Source: Desmodus rotundus
Taxonomy: Eukaryota; Chordata; Mammalia; Chiroptera; Phyllostomidae
Length of the DNA stretch: 64,000 bases
Direction of reading: 5' to 3'
Assembly: GCF_022682495.2 (NCBI RefSeq)
Contig: NC_071389.1
Coordinates: forward strand, 100,171,951-100,235,950
How positions within the stretch are numbered: position 1 is the stretch's first letter; every line of letters begins with the position of its first letter. Below the pieces are notes generated by a model. That model made no database searches. It was given only the letters and a program-made list of their open reading frames with translations, and was not told the origin of the DNA. Positions 45,329 to 55,758 of the stretch are shown in pieces. The position numbers and the translations under genes were made by a program.

Positions 45329-45496
45329 CAGGTGCTGTCTAATGATTGTCTATACAGCACTCATCAGCAGAGTAGTAGCCACAACTGAATCCTTAAAGTT
45401 TAACTAATTAAAACTTAATGAAATCAGAAACTTAGTTCTGTTACTATAGCAGCATTTCAAGTGACAGGTGGCCACCACATCAGACAGCACAGAGGT
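45329..45496. mobile_element. Old hAT-type non-autonomous element
   Basis: It starts CAGGTGCTGTCTAATGATTG and ends with ACATCAGACAGCACAGAG. The middle has AGCATTTCAAGTGACAGG-like and GTGGCCACCA blocks. This is the layout of a Charlie-type MITE whose ends read CTGTCC..GGACAG. A second, better-preserved member in the opposite orientation is at 52506-52662. The subfamily is not assigned. Confidence 0.6.
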
Positions 45497-46847
45497 AGAC
45501 TATCTTCATTATTGCAGAAATTCCTGATAGCCCTGCTTTAAACTATTGTCTGAAAGACATCTGAAGGAATAAAGCACAGGGTTGACAAATTTGAATGTAC
45601 AGAATAGGCACAAAAAGGACAGAGCAAACAACACTGGGTAGAATGGCTAGGTAACATTGCCAAAAAGAGGGGGAAGTGCATTTCTATGGAGACACACAGA
45701 CTGTCTAGAGATTCATTTTGAGGATCAAATCTTAGGAAAAACCCATTAAAAAGAATTAAATCTATCCACTTGCATTTAGAACTGTAAAGCACAAAGAGGA
45801 AACAATCTATTTAAATCCTAGGTTAATAGGGACACCATGTGACTGTTGTCATTTTTAGTGTTAAACATCGCAGATTGAACCAATTGCAGACTGAATGAAA
45901 GCTTCTGTGACACATGGTAACAGGCAAAGTACATAGAAATAAAAATTAATTTACAAGGCATTATTTTAATTTTGTTTCTTTAATACTTTTCTTTCAGTGA
46001 GAAGATAGTAAGTTTCATCACTTGCAAGTTTCCCATATGACTTACAACAAACCACCTTTGTGGTTCAATGCACCATTAAATTTTATCTTCAACATATTTC
46101 CCACATGAAACCTAAATCTCTATTAAGCCTCAGAAATGTAATGCATAAATCTCTTCAAGTAGGGATAATCATTACATCTCTGTAGAAAACACTATTTTTT
46201 CCACATATGAAAATGATTAAATTAAAAATATAATGACCAAATTTAGAAAAGTTCCTTTAGGCCATAGAAAATGAATTTAATCTCTGAATATGATTTATGC
46301 CTGTCAGTGAACTAAACCTCATTATCAGATGTAGTTCACAATAAGGTGTGCCAAGACTTTTGCCTCCTTGATGATGCCTGTCTGTGAGACAGGTGGTACC
46401 TAGGGCCAAAGTGAGCATCTTTGACCTATGAGAACATTTACACCCATATAGGAAGCAAATGCAATACAAGCCATTAAAATCATTGACCTGTGACTTAGAA
46501 ATGGCTCAGAAATCATGTTTTCCCGCCCTTAGAATTAGAACATTCTATTTAAGCCTGGAAGCAATTTAAAATATATGGAGACAGGTGAAGGTATTAAAAT
46601 AATGAATTAAATAAGACAGTTACCTAAATTAAGTCCCATACAGATAGAATTAGCCAGCATGCAGGGAACTGCAACAGTTTTCATGTTGTGGTATACATAA
46701 AATTGTGTCATAAAATTTCATTGGCAGGAACAATGTTGTATGTATCTTTGAAAAATTTGGGGCATTCTTGTTAAAAAGGAAATGTTAACAGAAAACAACT
46801 TCAAAGGACACTGCTTTGATAAATTATAGCAATCTACCAAATAATCG

Positions 46848-48400
46848 TAGTTATTTTTATCTTTTATTATTTTTATTGGCATTCAAGTACAGTCTTCTCC
46901 ATTTGCCACCAGGTCTCCCATCAACATAGCAGCCATCTGCACCTCACACCCTCGAATCTACCCCCCTTTGGCTTTGTCCATATGTCCTTTACACATGTTC
47001 CTTGATAAACCTTCCAGTTTTCTGCCTGTTATACCCTCCCACCTCCCCTCTGGTTAGTGTCACTTTGTTCTTTAATGCAATATCTCTGGTTATAATTTGC
47101 TTGCTTGTTTGTTTTGTTGATTAGATTCCACTTATAGGTAAGATCATATGGTATTTGTCTCTTACCACCTGGATATTTTACTAAGCATAATGCTATCCAG
47201 ATCCATCCATGCTCTTGCAAAGGGTAGGAGTTGCTTCTTTCTATCTGCTGCATAGTATTCCATTGTGTAAATGTACCATAGTTTTTTGATTCACTAATTT
47301 ACTGATGAACACTTAGGTTGCTTACAACACTTGGCTATTGTGAATTGTGCTGCTATGAACATTGGGGTGCATAGGTTCTTTTGGATTGGTGTTTAAGGGT
47401 TCTTTGGGTATACTCCCACCAGTGGAATTGCTGAGTAAAAAGGCAGTTCCATTTTTAGTTTTCTAAGGAAGTTCCATACTATTATCCACAGTGGCTGCAC
47501 CAATCTGCATTACCACCAACAATGCACTAGGGTTCCACTTTTCTCCACAACTTTGCCAGCACTTGTGGTTTGCTGATTTGCTTATGATGGCCATTCTGAC
47601 CACTGTGAAGTGGTATTTCATTGTGGTTTCAATTCACATCTCTTTGATGGTTAGTGATACTGAGCATCCTTTCATATGTCTCTTGACCCTCTGTATGTCC
47701 TCCTTGGAGAAGTATCTGTTCAGATCCTTCTCCCATTTTTTAATTGGGTTGTTTGTCTTCCTGGTGAGAACACATGTGAGTTCTTTCTATATTTTGGAAA
47801 TCAAACCCTTGTCCAAGGTATCATTGGCAAATGTATTTTCCAATATGTTGTATCCCTTTTCATTTTGCTGATGTTTTCTTTAGGCATGCAGAAGCTTTTT
47901 ATTTTGATGAAGTTCCCTTAGTTTATTCTTTCCTTTAAGGCCCTTGCTCTAGGGGACATATCACTGAAAATATTGCTGTGTGGGATATCTGAGATTTTCC
48001 TGGTCATGTTCTCCTCTCAGACTTTTGTACTATCATGACTCATATTTAAGTCTTTTATCCATTTTTACTTTATTTCTGTATATGACATGAGTTGGTGGTG
48101 GAATTTCATGTTCTTGCATGTAGCTGTCCAAATTTCCTGACACCATTTGTTCAAGAGGCTTCCATTTTATGTTTGTGCCCCTTGGTCAAATATTAACTGA
48201 ACATACACTATTGGGTTTATTTTTGGGCTCTCTATTCTGTTCTATAGGTCTATGTGTCTTTCTTATGTCAGTACAAGACTGTTTTGATTACTGTGGCATT
48301 GTAATATAGTTTAATATCAGGTATTGTGATCCCTCCTACTTTGCTCTTCTTTCTCAAAATTGCCATGGCACTTGGGTATTTTTAAAGTTCCATATAAATT
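46848..48400 (-). pseudogene. L1 ORF2 C-terminal part and 3'UTR, element J/N left piece
   Basis: This is a diverged ORF2 C-terminal third on the minus strand, with stops. It is readable around 47871-47491 and by its similarity to the C-termini of H and I. The 3'UTR (46850-47110) differs in sequence from the young type (AAGTACAGTCTTCTCCATTT instead of AATTACAGTTGTGTGCC). This marks an older subfamily. It ends at about 48400, where element K's tail begins. Confidence 0.88.
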
Positions 48401-48404
48401 GTTT

Positions 48405-49482
48405 AATTTTTTTTCTTAAATATTTTTCTTTCTTTTTAAAATTTTTATTCAGTTACAATTGTCTGCATTTTCTCCCCATCCCTCCACCCCACACCAGCCA
48501 GTCCCACTTCCCTCCCCCACCTCCACCCTCCCCCTTGATTTTGTCCTTGTGTCCTTTATAGTAGCTCTTGTAGACCCCTCTCCCCACTATCCCCTCCCCA
48601 CTCCCCTCTAGCTATTGTTAGATTGTTCTTAATTTCAAAGTCTGTGGTTATATTTAGTTTGCTTTATTCTTTCGTTGATTATGTTCCAGTTAAAGGTGAG
48701 ATCATATGGTATTTGTCTCTTACTGCCAGGCTTATTTCACTTAGCATAATGCTCTCCAGTTCCATCCATGCCATTGCAAAGAGTATAAGGTCCTTCTTTC
48801 TCTCTGCTGCGTAGAATTCCATTGTGTAAATGTACCATAGTTTTTGGATCCACTACTTTGCTGATGGCCACTTAGGTTGCTTCTAGTACTTGGCTATTGT
48901 AAATTGTGCTGCTATGAAGATTGGGGTGCATAGGTTCTTTTGGATTGGTGTTTCAGGGTTCTTAGGGTATAATCCAGGCAGCGGAATTGCTGGGTCAAAG
49001 GGCAGTTCCATTTTTAGTTTTCTGAGGAAATTCCAAACTGTTTTCCATAGTGGCCGCACCAGTCTTCATTCCCACCAACAATGTACTAGGGTTCCCTTTT
49101 CTCCGCATCCTCTCCAACATTTGTTTTTTGATTTGTTTATGTCGGCCACTCTGACTGGTGTGAGATGGTACCTCATTGTAGTTTTAATTTGCATCTCTTG
49201 ATGGCTAGTGATGCTGAGCATCTTTTCATATGTCTCTAGGACCTCATCAAAATAAAAAGCTTCTGCATGGATAAATAATACATCATTAAAATAAAAAAAG
49301 AACCAACAGTATGGGAAAATATATTTGCCAATGATACTTCAGACAAGGGCCTGATCTACAAAATATATCAAGAACTCACATAACTCCACTCTAGGAAGAC
49401 AAACAACCCAATTAGAAAATGGGCAAAGGACTTGAACAGACACTTCTCCAAGGAAGACATACAGAGGACCCAGAGACATATG
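48405..49482 (-). mobile_element. L1 element K, 3' end with twin-primed 5' inversion
   Basis: The part 48405-49238 is the minus-strand L1 3' end: tail, 3'UTR and the last about 190 codons of ORF2. At 49239 the orientation flips, and 49239-49482 is + strand ORF2 ([19 protein letters not shown] region) that lies directly upstream in the L1 RNA. The two parts meet in the RNA at AGAGACATATG, present at both edges (about 49226-49238 in reverse; 49471-49482). That is the classical product of twin priming. A weak direct repeat, AATTGTTTA (48397-48405) / AATTGTTCA (49509-49517), might be the TSD, but I do not rely on it. Confidence 0.87.
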
Positions 49483-50245
49483 TCTGAGGTTTTGAGGCTT
49501 TCTCTCCCAATTGTTCAGTTTTTTGTCCTGGGTAATTTCTCCATCATTTAGTTGTAATTCCAAATTGGTCCTGGGTGGAGATTACTGTGGTTTCCACTCA
49601 CTCCTTCACCATGTTCCTTGTCATCTGTTGGTAGTTCCTTTCTTGGTGGGTTCTCTCTTCCCGCAGATATACTGGTATTCACAGCTCCACCTACTTTTTT
49701 AAGTGATCAGTTGGAGGGGGAAGGCAAAATGGATTAAGACAGCTGGAGTGTATTCTATGGGATTTAAAGTACCAACCTGTAGAGAAGAGATAGGAGAGCC
49801 TTTGTATAAGTATAGTGTTAACCATGATATTTCACTTAACTTGCCACTTTTTAGAAAGGGTGGGAAAAAAAAAGGACTCTTGTTAGAGGGAGGGAGAGGA
49901 TTGTGAGTTGAATCCAGAGAACAGTGAGCCTGTGGGAGGTCTGATTATGAGATATAGTGAGAGTGAAGGATAGAAAATAGGTGTAATGTGTGAGAGAATA
50001 CTGTTAACCACATCAGTAATAAATTTTCGGAAGACAGTGAAATGGGCTAAGATCTGGGATGGGTGCTGTGTAGTATTTACATTAACTATCGTATGGAACA
50101 ACAATTATTTACAATAATACTAGAACAACAATCATATGACACAATCTATATGATCTGAATAACAAGAATTGGAAGTACACGACCTAAAGTAGTGTGTTAT
50201 CGGAACACAAGTGAAGTGAAAGGAGGAAAATTAAAAATACACTAT
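49483..50245 (-). mobile_element. L1 element M, left (3'-ward) part of its 5'UTR
   Basis: On the minus strand this continues the 5'UTR of M beyond the HAL1 insertion. From 50245 leftwards it aligns by eye with F at about 19905-20035 (TTCTTTCACTTCAC, ATTGTTGTTCTAGTATTATTGTAAATAA). Further left it carries leader sequence that F lacks. It ends at about 49483 against K. ORF1 and the rest of M are absent. The homology to F shows that this is L1, although it contains no coding frame. Confidence 0.75.
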
Positions 50246-52195
50246 AAGCTTCCAGCCAAGATGGAGGCATAGATAGACACACTGCAACTACTTGCACAAC
50301 CAAAAGAAGAACAACAATTTAAAAACAAAAAACAACCAGAAATGACAGAAAATTAAATTGCATGTAAGTCCGACAACCAAGGAGATAAAAAAGAAACATT
50401 CATCCAGACCAGTAGGAGGGGTGGAGATTGGCAGCCAGGGTGGAGAGTACTCACGTAGGGGCGGCGGCTGGCAGACCCAGCGAGGTGGCAGATTGTAGAA
50501 CTGGGCAGGCAGTGTGACTAGCAAACCCTGCGGCCCCACAATCACACATAGATAAACCAGGAGGAACAGCATGGGAGCAAAGCAGACCACGCAACTCAGG
50601 GCTACAGTGCAGGGAAATAAAGCCTCAAACCTCTGATTAAAAACACCCATGGGGGTTCAGGCAGCAGTGGGAGAAACTCCCAGTTTCACAGGTGAGTTCA
50701 TTGGAGAGACCCACAGGGGCTCAGAGTGTGCACAGGCCCATCCACCCACTTGGGAATCAGCACCAGAAGGGCCCAGTTTGATTGTAGGTAGTTGAGGGAG
50801 TGACTGAAATGCAGCATAGTGTGGAGCAAGTGCCATTACTCCCTCTCAGACCCCTCCCCCATGTACAGCGTCACAGGGCAGCAAACAGAATAACCCTGCC
50901 CTGGTGAACACCTAAGGCTCCTCCCCTTTACATAATAGGCATGCCAAGACAAAAAAAAATGGCCCAAATGAAAAAATAGATCAAAGCTCCACACAAAAAT
51001 ACAACTAAGCAATGAAGAGATAGCCAACCTCTCAGATGCACAGCTCAAAACACTGCTAATCAGGATGTTCACGGAGTTGGCTGAATTGGGTCACAAATTA
51101 GATGAAAAAATGAAGGCTATGCTAAGAGAAACAAAGGAAAATGTACAGGGAACCAATACTGGTGGGAAGGAAACTGGGACTCAAATCAACACTCTGGACC
51201 AAAAGGAAGAAAGAAACATCCAACCAGAAAAGAATAAAGAAACAAGAATTCAAAAAAATGAGGACAGGCTTAGGAAGCTCCAGGACATCTTTAAACATTC
51301 CAACATCCGAATTATAGGGGTGCCAGAAGGAGAAGAGGAAGAGCAAGAAACTGAAAACTTCTTTGAACAAATAATGGAGAACTTCCCTAATCTGGCAAAG
51401 GAAACAGACTTCCAGGAAGTTCAGGAAGCTCAGAGAGTCCCAAAGAAGCTGGACCCAAGGAGGAACACACCAAGGCACATCATCATTACATTACCCAAGA
51501 TTAAGGAGAAGGAGAGAATCTTAGAAGCAGCAAGAGAAAAGGACACAGTTACCTACAAAGAAGTTCCCATAAGACTATTAGCTGTTTTCTCAAAAGAGAC
51601 CTTACAGGCAAGAAGGGGCTGGAAAGAAATATTCAAAGTCATGAAAGGCAAGGACCTACATCCAAGATCACTGTATCTAGCAAAGCTATCATTTAGAATG
51701 GAAGGGCAGATAAAGTGTTTCTCAGATAAGGTCAAGTTCAAGGAGTTCATCATCACCAAGCCCTTATTATATGAAACGTTAAAGGGATTTATCTAAGAAA
51801 AAGAAGATAAAAAAATATGAACAGTAAAAATGACAGCAAACTCACAGTTATGAACAACCACACCTAAAACAAAAACAAAAGAAAACTAAGCAAACAACTA
51901 GAACAGGAACAGAACCACAGAAATGGAGATCACATGGAGGGTTATCAACAGGCGAGTGGGAAGGGGAGAGAGGGGTGAAAGGTACAGAGAATAAGTAGCA
52001 TAGACGGTAGGTAGAAAATAGACAGGGGGATGGTAAGAATAGTATAGAAAATGTAGAAGCCAAAGAACTTATAAGTATGACCCATGGACATGAACTATAG
52101 GGGGTGAATGTGGGAGGGAGGGGGTGGGCAGAATGGAGTGGAGTGAAGGGGGGAATGGGACAACTGTAATAGCATCATCAATAAATATATTAAAA
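50246..52195 (+). mobile_element. HAL1 element (ORF1-only L1 derivative)
   Basis: The 5' end CTTCCAGCCAAGATGGAGGC (about 50249) starts a roughly 690-bp 5'UTR. A single ORF1-like frame follows (50941-51796), then a 390-bp 3'UTR with GGGGGAATGGGACAACTGTAATAG-type end (in parts) and an AATAAATATATTAAAAAG tail. No endonuclease or RT region is present between ORF1 and the tail, and the length (1.95 kb) fits HAL1, a mammalian L1 derivative that depends on the ORF2p of L1. The second 3' end at 53446-53806 belongs to the same family. Confidence 0.85.
50941..51796 (+). pseudogene. HAL1 ORF1, 243-codon open frame with damaged N-terminus
   Basis: This is an ORF1p-like RNA-binding protein. The likely original start is the ATG at 50941. 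That frame meets TAG at 50977-50979, and an apparent 1-base gain near 50990 shifts it relative to the main frame. From the ATG 51065, 243 codons are open to the stop at 51794-51796. They cover a short coiled coil (LAELGHKLDEKMKAMLRETK), a charged linker, an RRM-like domain (NIRIIGVPEGEEEEQ), and a C-terminal domain (TPRHIIITLPKIKEKERIL ... TKPLLYETLKGFI). Compared with L1-I ORF1p it is a separate lineage, with the same fold order. It is close to intact for an element with no ORF2. Whether it is still made is unknown. Confidence 0.85.
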
Positions 52196-52505
52196 AGAAA
52201 AAAAAGAAGGGGGAAACCATCAAGTTGCTGCTCCCAGTGTCTGGACAGACACAGACCCCAGTCCTTCCCAGCAGAGCCTGGTTGTGTGGTTTTCAAAGGG
52301 TGGCAGAACTGCCTGTTAAAAGACAAGCTTAGGAGTTAAGAAGGTCCTCATCCCTCCAGCCTGTATTTGTCCTTCGTTGGTGACAACACTTTTCTTTTAG
52401 TCATTCCGGCCATCACCGAGGAAACTTTATACAAGTGGGAGCCACTCCTCCCTCCAGACCAGCGGTGTCTGCCAGAGCTTTCTGTGGTGACAGAAATACG
52501 CTTGC

Positions 52506-52662
52506 TCTGTGTTGTCCAGTGTGGTGGCCACTTGTTGCACATGGCTCCTGGGCACTTGAAATGTGACTGAGGAACTGAATTTTCTTCTTATTTAATTTGG
52601 ATTAATTTTAATTTAAATAGCTACATGTGGCTAGCAGATACTGCGTTTGGACAGTGCAGCGC
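52506..52662. mobile_element. hAT-type non-autonomous element in transduced segment
   Basis: The ends read TGTTGTCCAGTGTGGTGGCC and TTTGGACAGTGCAGC. Internal blocks CACTTGAAATGTGACTGAGG and AATAGCTACATGTGGCTAGC are typical of a widespread Charlie-type MITE of placental mammals. It is in the opposite orientation to, and better preserved than, the relative at 45329-45496. Confidence 0.72.
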
Positions 52663-52814
52663 CGGGTGAACACAGAAAGAAGGTCAGCAAGAGGCTGACC
52701 TCACAGTGCAGCCGGAGCGGGGGAGGGGGGCAAGAGAGTGCGGGAGAGAGCTACACAGGCCCACATCCATTTGGGCCTTGGTAGCCCGTGAGAGAAGTTT
52801 GGGTTTTATTTTTA

Positions 52815-53013
52815 TTTTTTTAGTTTATTTATTTTTAGAGGGAAGGGAAAGGAAGGAGAAAGAGAGGGAGACAACAACAATGTGTGGTTGCCTCTCGCAC
52901 ACACCCCACCGAAGACCTGGCCCACAACCCCCGCATGTGCCCTGACTGGGCATCCAAGTAGCGACCCTGTGCTTTGCAGGCCAGTGCTCAGTCCACAGAG
53001 CCTCACCCTCCAG
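52815..53013 (-). mobile_element. VES-type bat SINE in transduced segment
   Basis: On the minus strand it reads CCCTGGAGGGTGAGGCTCTG (tRNA-like head), then the CCAGTCAGGGCACATGCGGG-like middle, GAGGCAACCACACATTGTTG, a purine/CT-rich part and an AAATAAATAAA tail. The possible TSD is GGGTTTTATTTTTA (about 52801-52814) versus GGGCTTATTTTTA (about 53012-53024). It could have been present in the source locus or have inserted after the move. Confidence 0.85.
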
Positions 53014-53049
53014 GGCTTATTTTTAAGTGTAATGGGAAGTAAGTCAGTC

Positions 53050-53445
53050 ATCTATGGTTGCTAATGAAACATAACAAACTCTCCCCAAATTCAACAGCCT
53101 AAAAAACAAAGATTTATTGTGCCACAATTTTTGTGAGTCGAGAACCTGGGCACTGTTTAACTGGGTGCCTCTGGATCTGCCTCTCACCAGGCTGCAGTTT
53201 TCTAGGCTGGGGTAGGACCACTTCCAAGTTCATTCACAAGGTTTGGCTGTTGGCTGGAGACCTGAATTCCCTGCAGAGTAGGCCTCTCCAGAGGGCACTC
53301 ACATGACAGCTGGCTTCCCTCAGGATGAGCCAGAGAGGAGGTGAGAAGGGGCACCTAAAACTGAAGCCACAGCCTTTTAGTAACCTAATCTTGGACGTGA
53401 CACTCAGTACTGTTGCTAAATTCTTTTCCTTAGAAGTAAGTCACT
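53050..53445. repeat. Old interspersed repeat of unassigned family
   Basis: AACAAAGATTTATTGTGCCA near the start, CACTCACATGACAGCTGGCT in the middle and AGAAGTAAGTCACTGG at the end follow the order of a common ancient mammalian repeat that I recognise by pattern but cannot name with certainty. It breaks off exactly where the second HAL1 3' end begins. This fits a HAL1 insertion into this repeat at the source locus. Confidence 0.4.
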
Positions 53446-53806
53446 GGACAACAAACTCACAGTTTAACAACTGAACCTAAAAACAAACACAAACTAAGCA
53501 GACAACTAGAACAGGAACAGAATCACAGAAATGGAGATCACGTGGAGGGTTATCAGTGGGGGAGTGAGTGGGGAGAGAGGGGGAGAAGGAACAGAGAGTA
53601 AGTAGCATAAATGGTAGGTAAAAAATAGACAGGGGAGGTTAAGAATAGTATGGGAAATGGAGAAGCCAAAGAACTTGTACGATCCATGCACATGAACTAA
53701 AGTGAGGAGATGCAGGTGGGAGGGGGTGTGCAGGGCAGAGAGGAATAAGGAGAGGGGGGAATGGGACAACTGTAATAGTAAAATCAATAAAATATATTAA
53801 AAAAAT
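53446..53806 (+). mobile_element. Second HAL1 3' end (3'UTR and tail)
   Basis: This segment aligns by eye with the 3'UTR of the first HAL1 at 51833-52195. Shared blocks include CAACTAGAACAGGAACAGAA, CACAGAAATGGAGATCAC, GGAGGGTTATCA and GGGGGAATGGGACAACTGTA, with about 10% difference and a similar ATATATTAAAAA tail. It has no TSD of its own: the bases before it (AGAAGTAAGTCACTGG) do not recur after its tail. Its tail is followed by the TSD of the whole compound. Confidence 0.85.
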
Positions 53807-53819
53807 AAAAATACACTAT

Positions 53820-55465
53820 GAAAGAGAGAACAAGGAAAACCAAACAATGCAATTAAACAAACAAATAAAATGAAGAAAACTAAACAGAAAGAAGAGAAAT
53901 AAAAAATACTAATATAATAAAAGAAGTAAAAATAATGAAAAAATAAGATAATAAAAATAAACAATAACATGCAAGTTCTCTGGAATAGCAAAGTGAAATT
54001 TGTCTCATTTTCTCAATTGTTGGAATTAAGCTTGTGATCCCTCTTTGGATCTGACTCTGGTCCTTTTACAGCTCCAGGTCTTATTGTCTCACTTGGGGAA
54101 AAAATAATAATAAAAATAAAAAAGTGTACATAGAAATAAAAGCCTCATGCTGATTTTAAACTGGCCAAGCAAGTTCTGCTGGTCTTCTTGGCTGCAGCAG
54201 TCTGAGAGAGGTTGAGTTTCCCTTTTCTCCCTTCCTATGGTTTTGCAAGGATGGGGGCCAGGTCTGGACTCCACTCTTCATAGCTGCCCAGTCTCCAGCC
54301 CAGTTTCTTAGTTTGCTGCCTGGCCCCCAGTGCCCTTCTGCGCCAAGCCAGTGCCTTCAATCCACCAGTTGTGCTGTTCTTGAGATGCACCAGTTAGGGG
54401 CAACTCACATACCACCTTCTCGCTCTTTGTTGTCCTAGGTGCTAGGCACTCTCAAAATCTCTTCATGGTAGTTCAGCTCCCCCACTGAGTTAAATCTTTC
54501 TGGGGACTGTTAACTCCCCAAGTCCTGCTGCTTTCCTCTGTGGGGGTGCCTCCTCCTTCCTTTTAGCAAGTCAGTCAGGCAGAGTGGTTGAGGGGGTTGC
54601 GCCCATGCCTGCAGTGGCAGAGGCAGCGGTGGGTTTGTGCTGCTGAGGCAGTGGGCATGGGGTGCTGCCTGCACTGCTAAGGCATGAGGCAGGGACAGGT
54701 GCATGAGTGTGGCCTAGGGGGAAGCAGCAGAGGCAGGGTTCAGCTGTGGCAGCAACGGCAGGGGTGGGTGTGTAGTGGAGGCTGCTTTGGTGGTTGGGGC
54801 ATGGGCTTGCCTGGGATGGGGCAGGAGGTGCAGCCGCTGCAGGAGAGTTCTCTAATCAGCCACCCAAAGCCTCTTTTTCAAACAAAATCCTCCTGTTCAA
54901 ATCTTCCAAGATTTGAACTACTAACAAGCCCCCAGCCTCTCATAGAGCCCAACTTTTCAAACAGAGTGGAGACTCTCCTGGTCAGGGTCCATAATGGCCG
55001 AAGTCTTCTCCCTTCTCCAGGCATCACCCAGCTCCCCAATTTCTCTGGTAATGACCCAGGTGTCATCCACAGTGTCAGCGGGTGAACACCACTTAGTCTT
55101 TATTCACCCCAGTGATTTCAAGCATCCATGTCCATCCTGGTGCCGCCACTCTATCCTCCTTGTTTGTCAGGGGAGGGAGCCATTGACCTGCCTCTCTTCC
55201 AAGTCTCCTGTGGCAGGGTTGGCAGGCGCCTGGCCTGGGGCTATAGCAGCCCTGGTCTCTACTCTGGTCCCAGGGATCTTACTGTCCAAAGCAATATCTT
55301 TACTGTCTGTTTTTCAATGTCCTCTACAATTTTGGCCTACAACCGTAATATATGCTGGGATACCATTGGCTGTTCACTCTGTTCCTCAGAAGATCGGCCA
55401 GGTGTTCCACCTGTGTGCAGGGGTAAGTAGACTCTGCTCCCACCTAACTTGCCACCATCTTCCTC
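53820..55465 (-). mobile_element. L1 element M, 5' end and most of its 5'UTR
   Basis: On the minus strand the L1 start is at about 55465 (GAAGATGGTGGCAAGTTAGG). A GC-richer 5'UTR of the F subfamily type follows to about 54250, then the AT-rich block to 53820, where the HAL1 compound interrupts. It continues at 50245. GGTGGGAGCAGAGTCTACTT and ATTGGCTGTTCACTCTGTTCC (reverse, in parts) match the 5' ends of the other copies. No ORF is present; open frames here are chance. Confidence 0.85.
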
Positions 55466-55469
55466 TCTT

Positions 55470-55723
55470 CTATATGTCATTATCAACTTATTCATTGTTT
55501 AATAGCATTCTATTCAATGTTTACAAATTTGAGTATTTTTTAGTTTTTTCCTTGAGGTTGGTTTCTATATTCAGTCCCTTGTGGTCAGAGAAAATGCTTG
55601 ATATGATTTCAATTTTCTGGAAATTGTTGAGGTTTGTTTTATGTCCTATCATGTGGTCTATCTTTGAAAATGTTCCATGTACATTTGAAAAGAATGTATA
55701 TTTTGCTTCTTTGGGATGAAAGG

Positions 55724-55758
<35 letters not shown>

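Larger units (their letters stand above)
43991..46833. other. Largest L1-free stretch, no gene recognised
   Basis: These 2.8 kb are the longest part without L1. Open frames in it (44405-44626 +, 44971-45267 -, 45538-45792 -, 46257-46469 -) are short, AT-biased and show no known domain, so I do not call genes. Two old repeats are listed separately (MIR remnant about 45205-45262; hAT-type MITE about 45329-45496). The right edge holds the left TSD of the J/N element. Confidence 0.6.
52196..53445. other. Non-L1 segment inside the HAL1 compound (presumed transduced flank)
   Basis: These 1.25 kb look clearly richer in G and C than the AT-rich surroundings. They contain about 300 bp of unique sequence (52196-52505), an old hAT-type element (52506-52662), a VES SINE (about 52815-53013) and another old interspersed repeat (about 53050-53445). 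None of this is expected inside an L1 5'UTR, which is what lies on both outer sides. It fits genomic flank carried along from the source locus. Confidence 0.7.
50246..53806 (+). mobile_element. HAL1 (half-L1) insertion with about 1.6 kb of 3'-transduced sequence
   Basis: One insertion unit of 3.56 kb is bracketed by AAAAATACACTAT at 50233-50245 and 53807-53819. In order it contains a complete HAL1 (50246-52195), non-L1 flank (52196-53445) and a second HAL1 3' end with tail (53446-53806). The DNA on both outer sides is one continuous L1-M 5'UTR (minus strand). The homologous place in L1-F (about 19885-19915) has no insert. A HAL1 transcript that read through its own weak end and was polyadenylated at a downstream HAL1 3' end explains all parts. 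The alternative of two separate insertions would need a second TSD, which I do not find. Confidence 0.75.

Noticed and set aside
44405..45792. Short open frames in the L1-free stretch
   Set aside because: Each is under 100 codons, without domain, splice context or codon bias, in AT-rich DNA with old repeats. There is no support for a gene.
51065..51796. Domesticated host gene derived from ORF1
   Set aside because: The 243-codon frame sits in a HAL1 with its own 5'UTR, 3'UTR, tail and TSD, and its N-terminus is broken. A recently decayed HAL1 ORF1 explains it better than domestication.
53446..53806. Independent second HAL1 insertion rather than transduction
   Set aside because: The bases before it (AGAAGTAAGTCACTGG) do not recur after its tail, while the TSD after its tail matches the DNA before the first HAL1. 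I keep it as the alternative, but the single-insertion model fits better.
54994..55719. 241-codon open frame on the + strand
   Set aside because: It spans the antisense of the L1-M 5'UTR and the antisense of J/N ORF2 across an insertion boundary. Such a chimeric frame has no conserved content and is chance.
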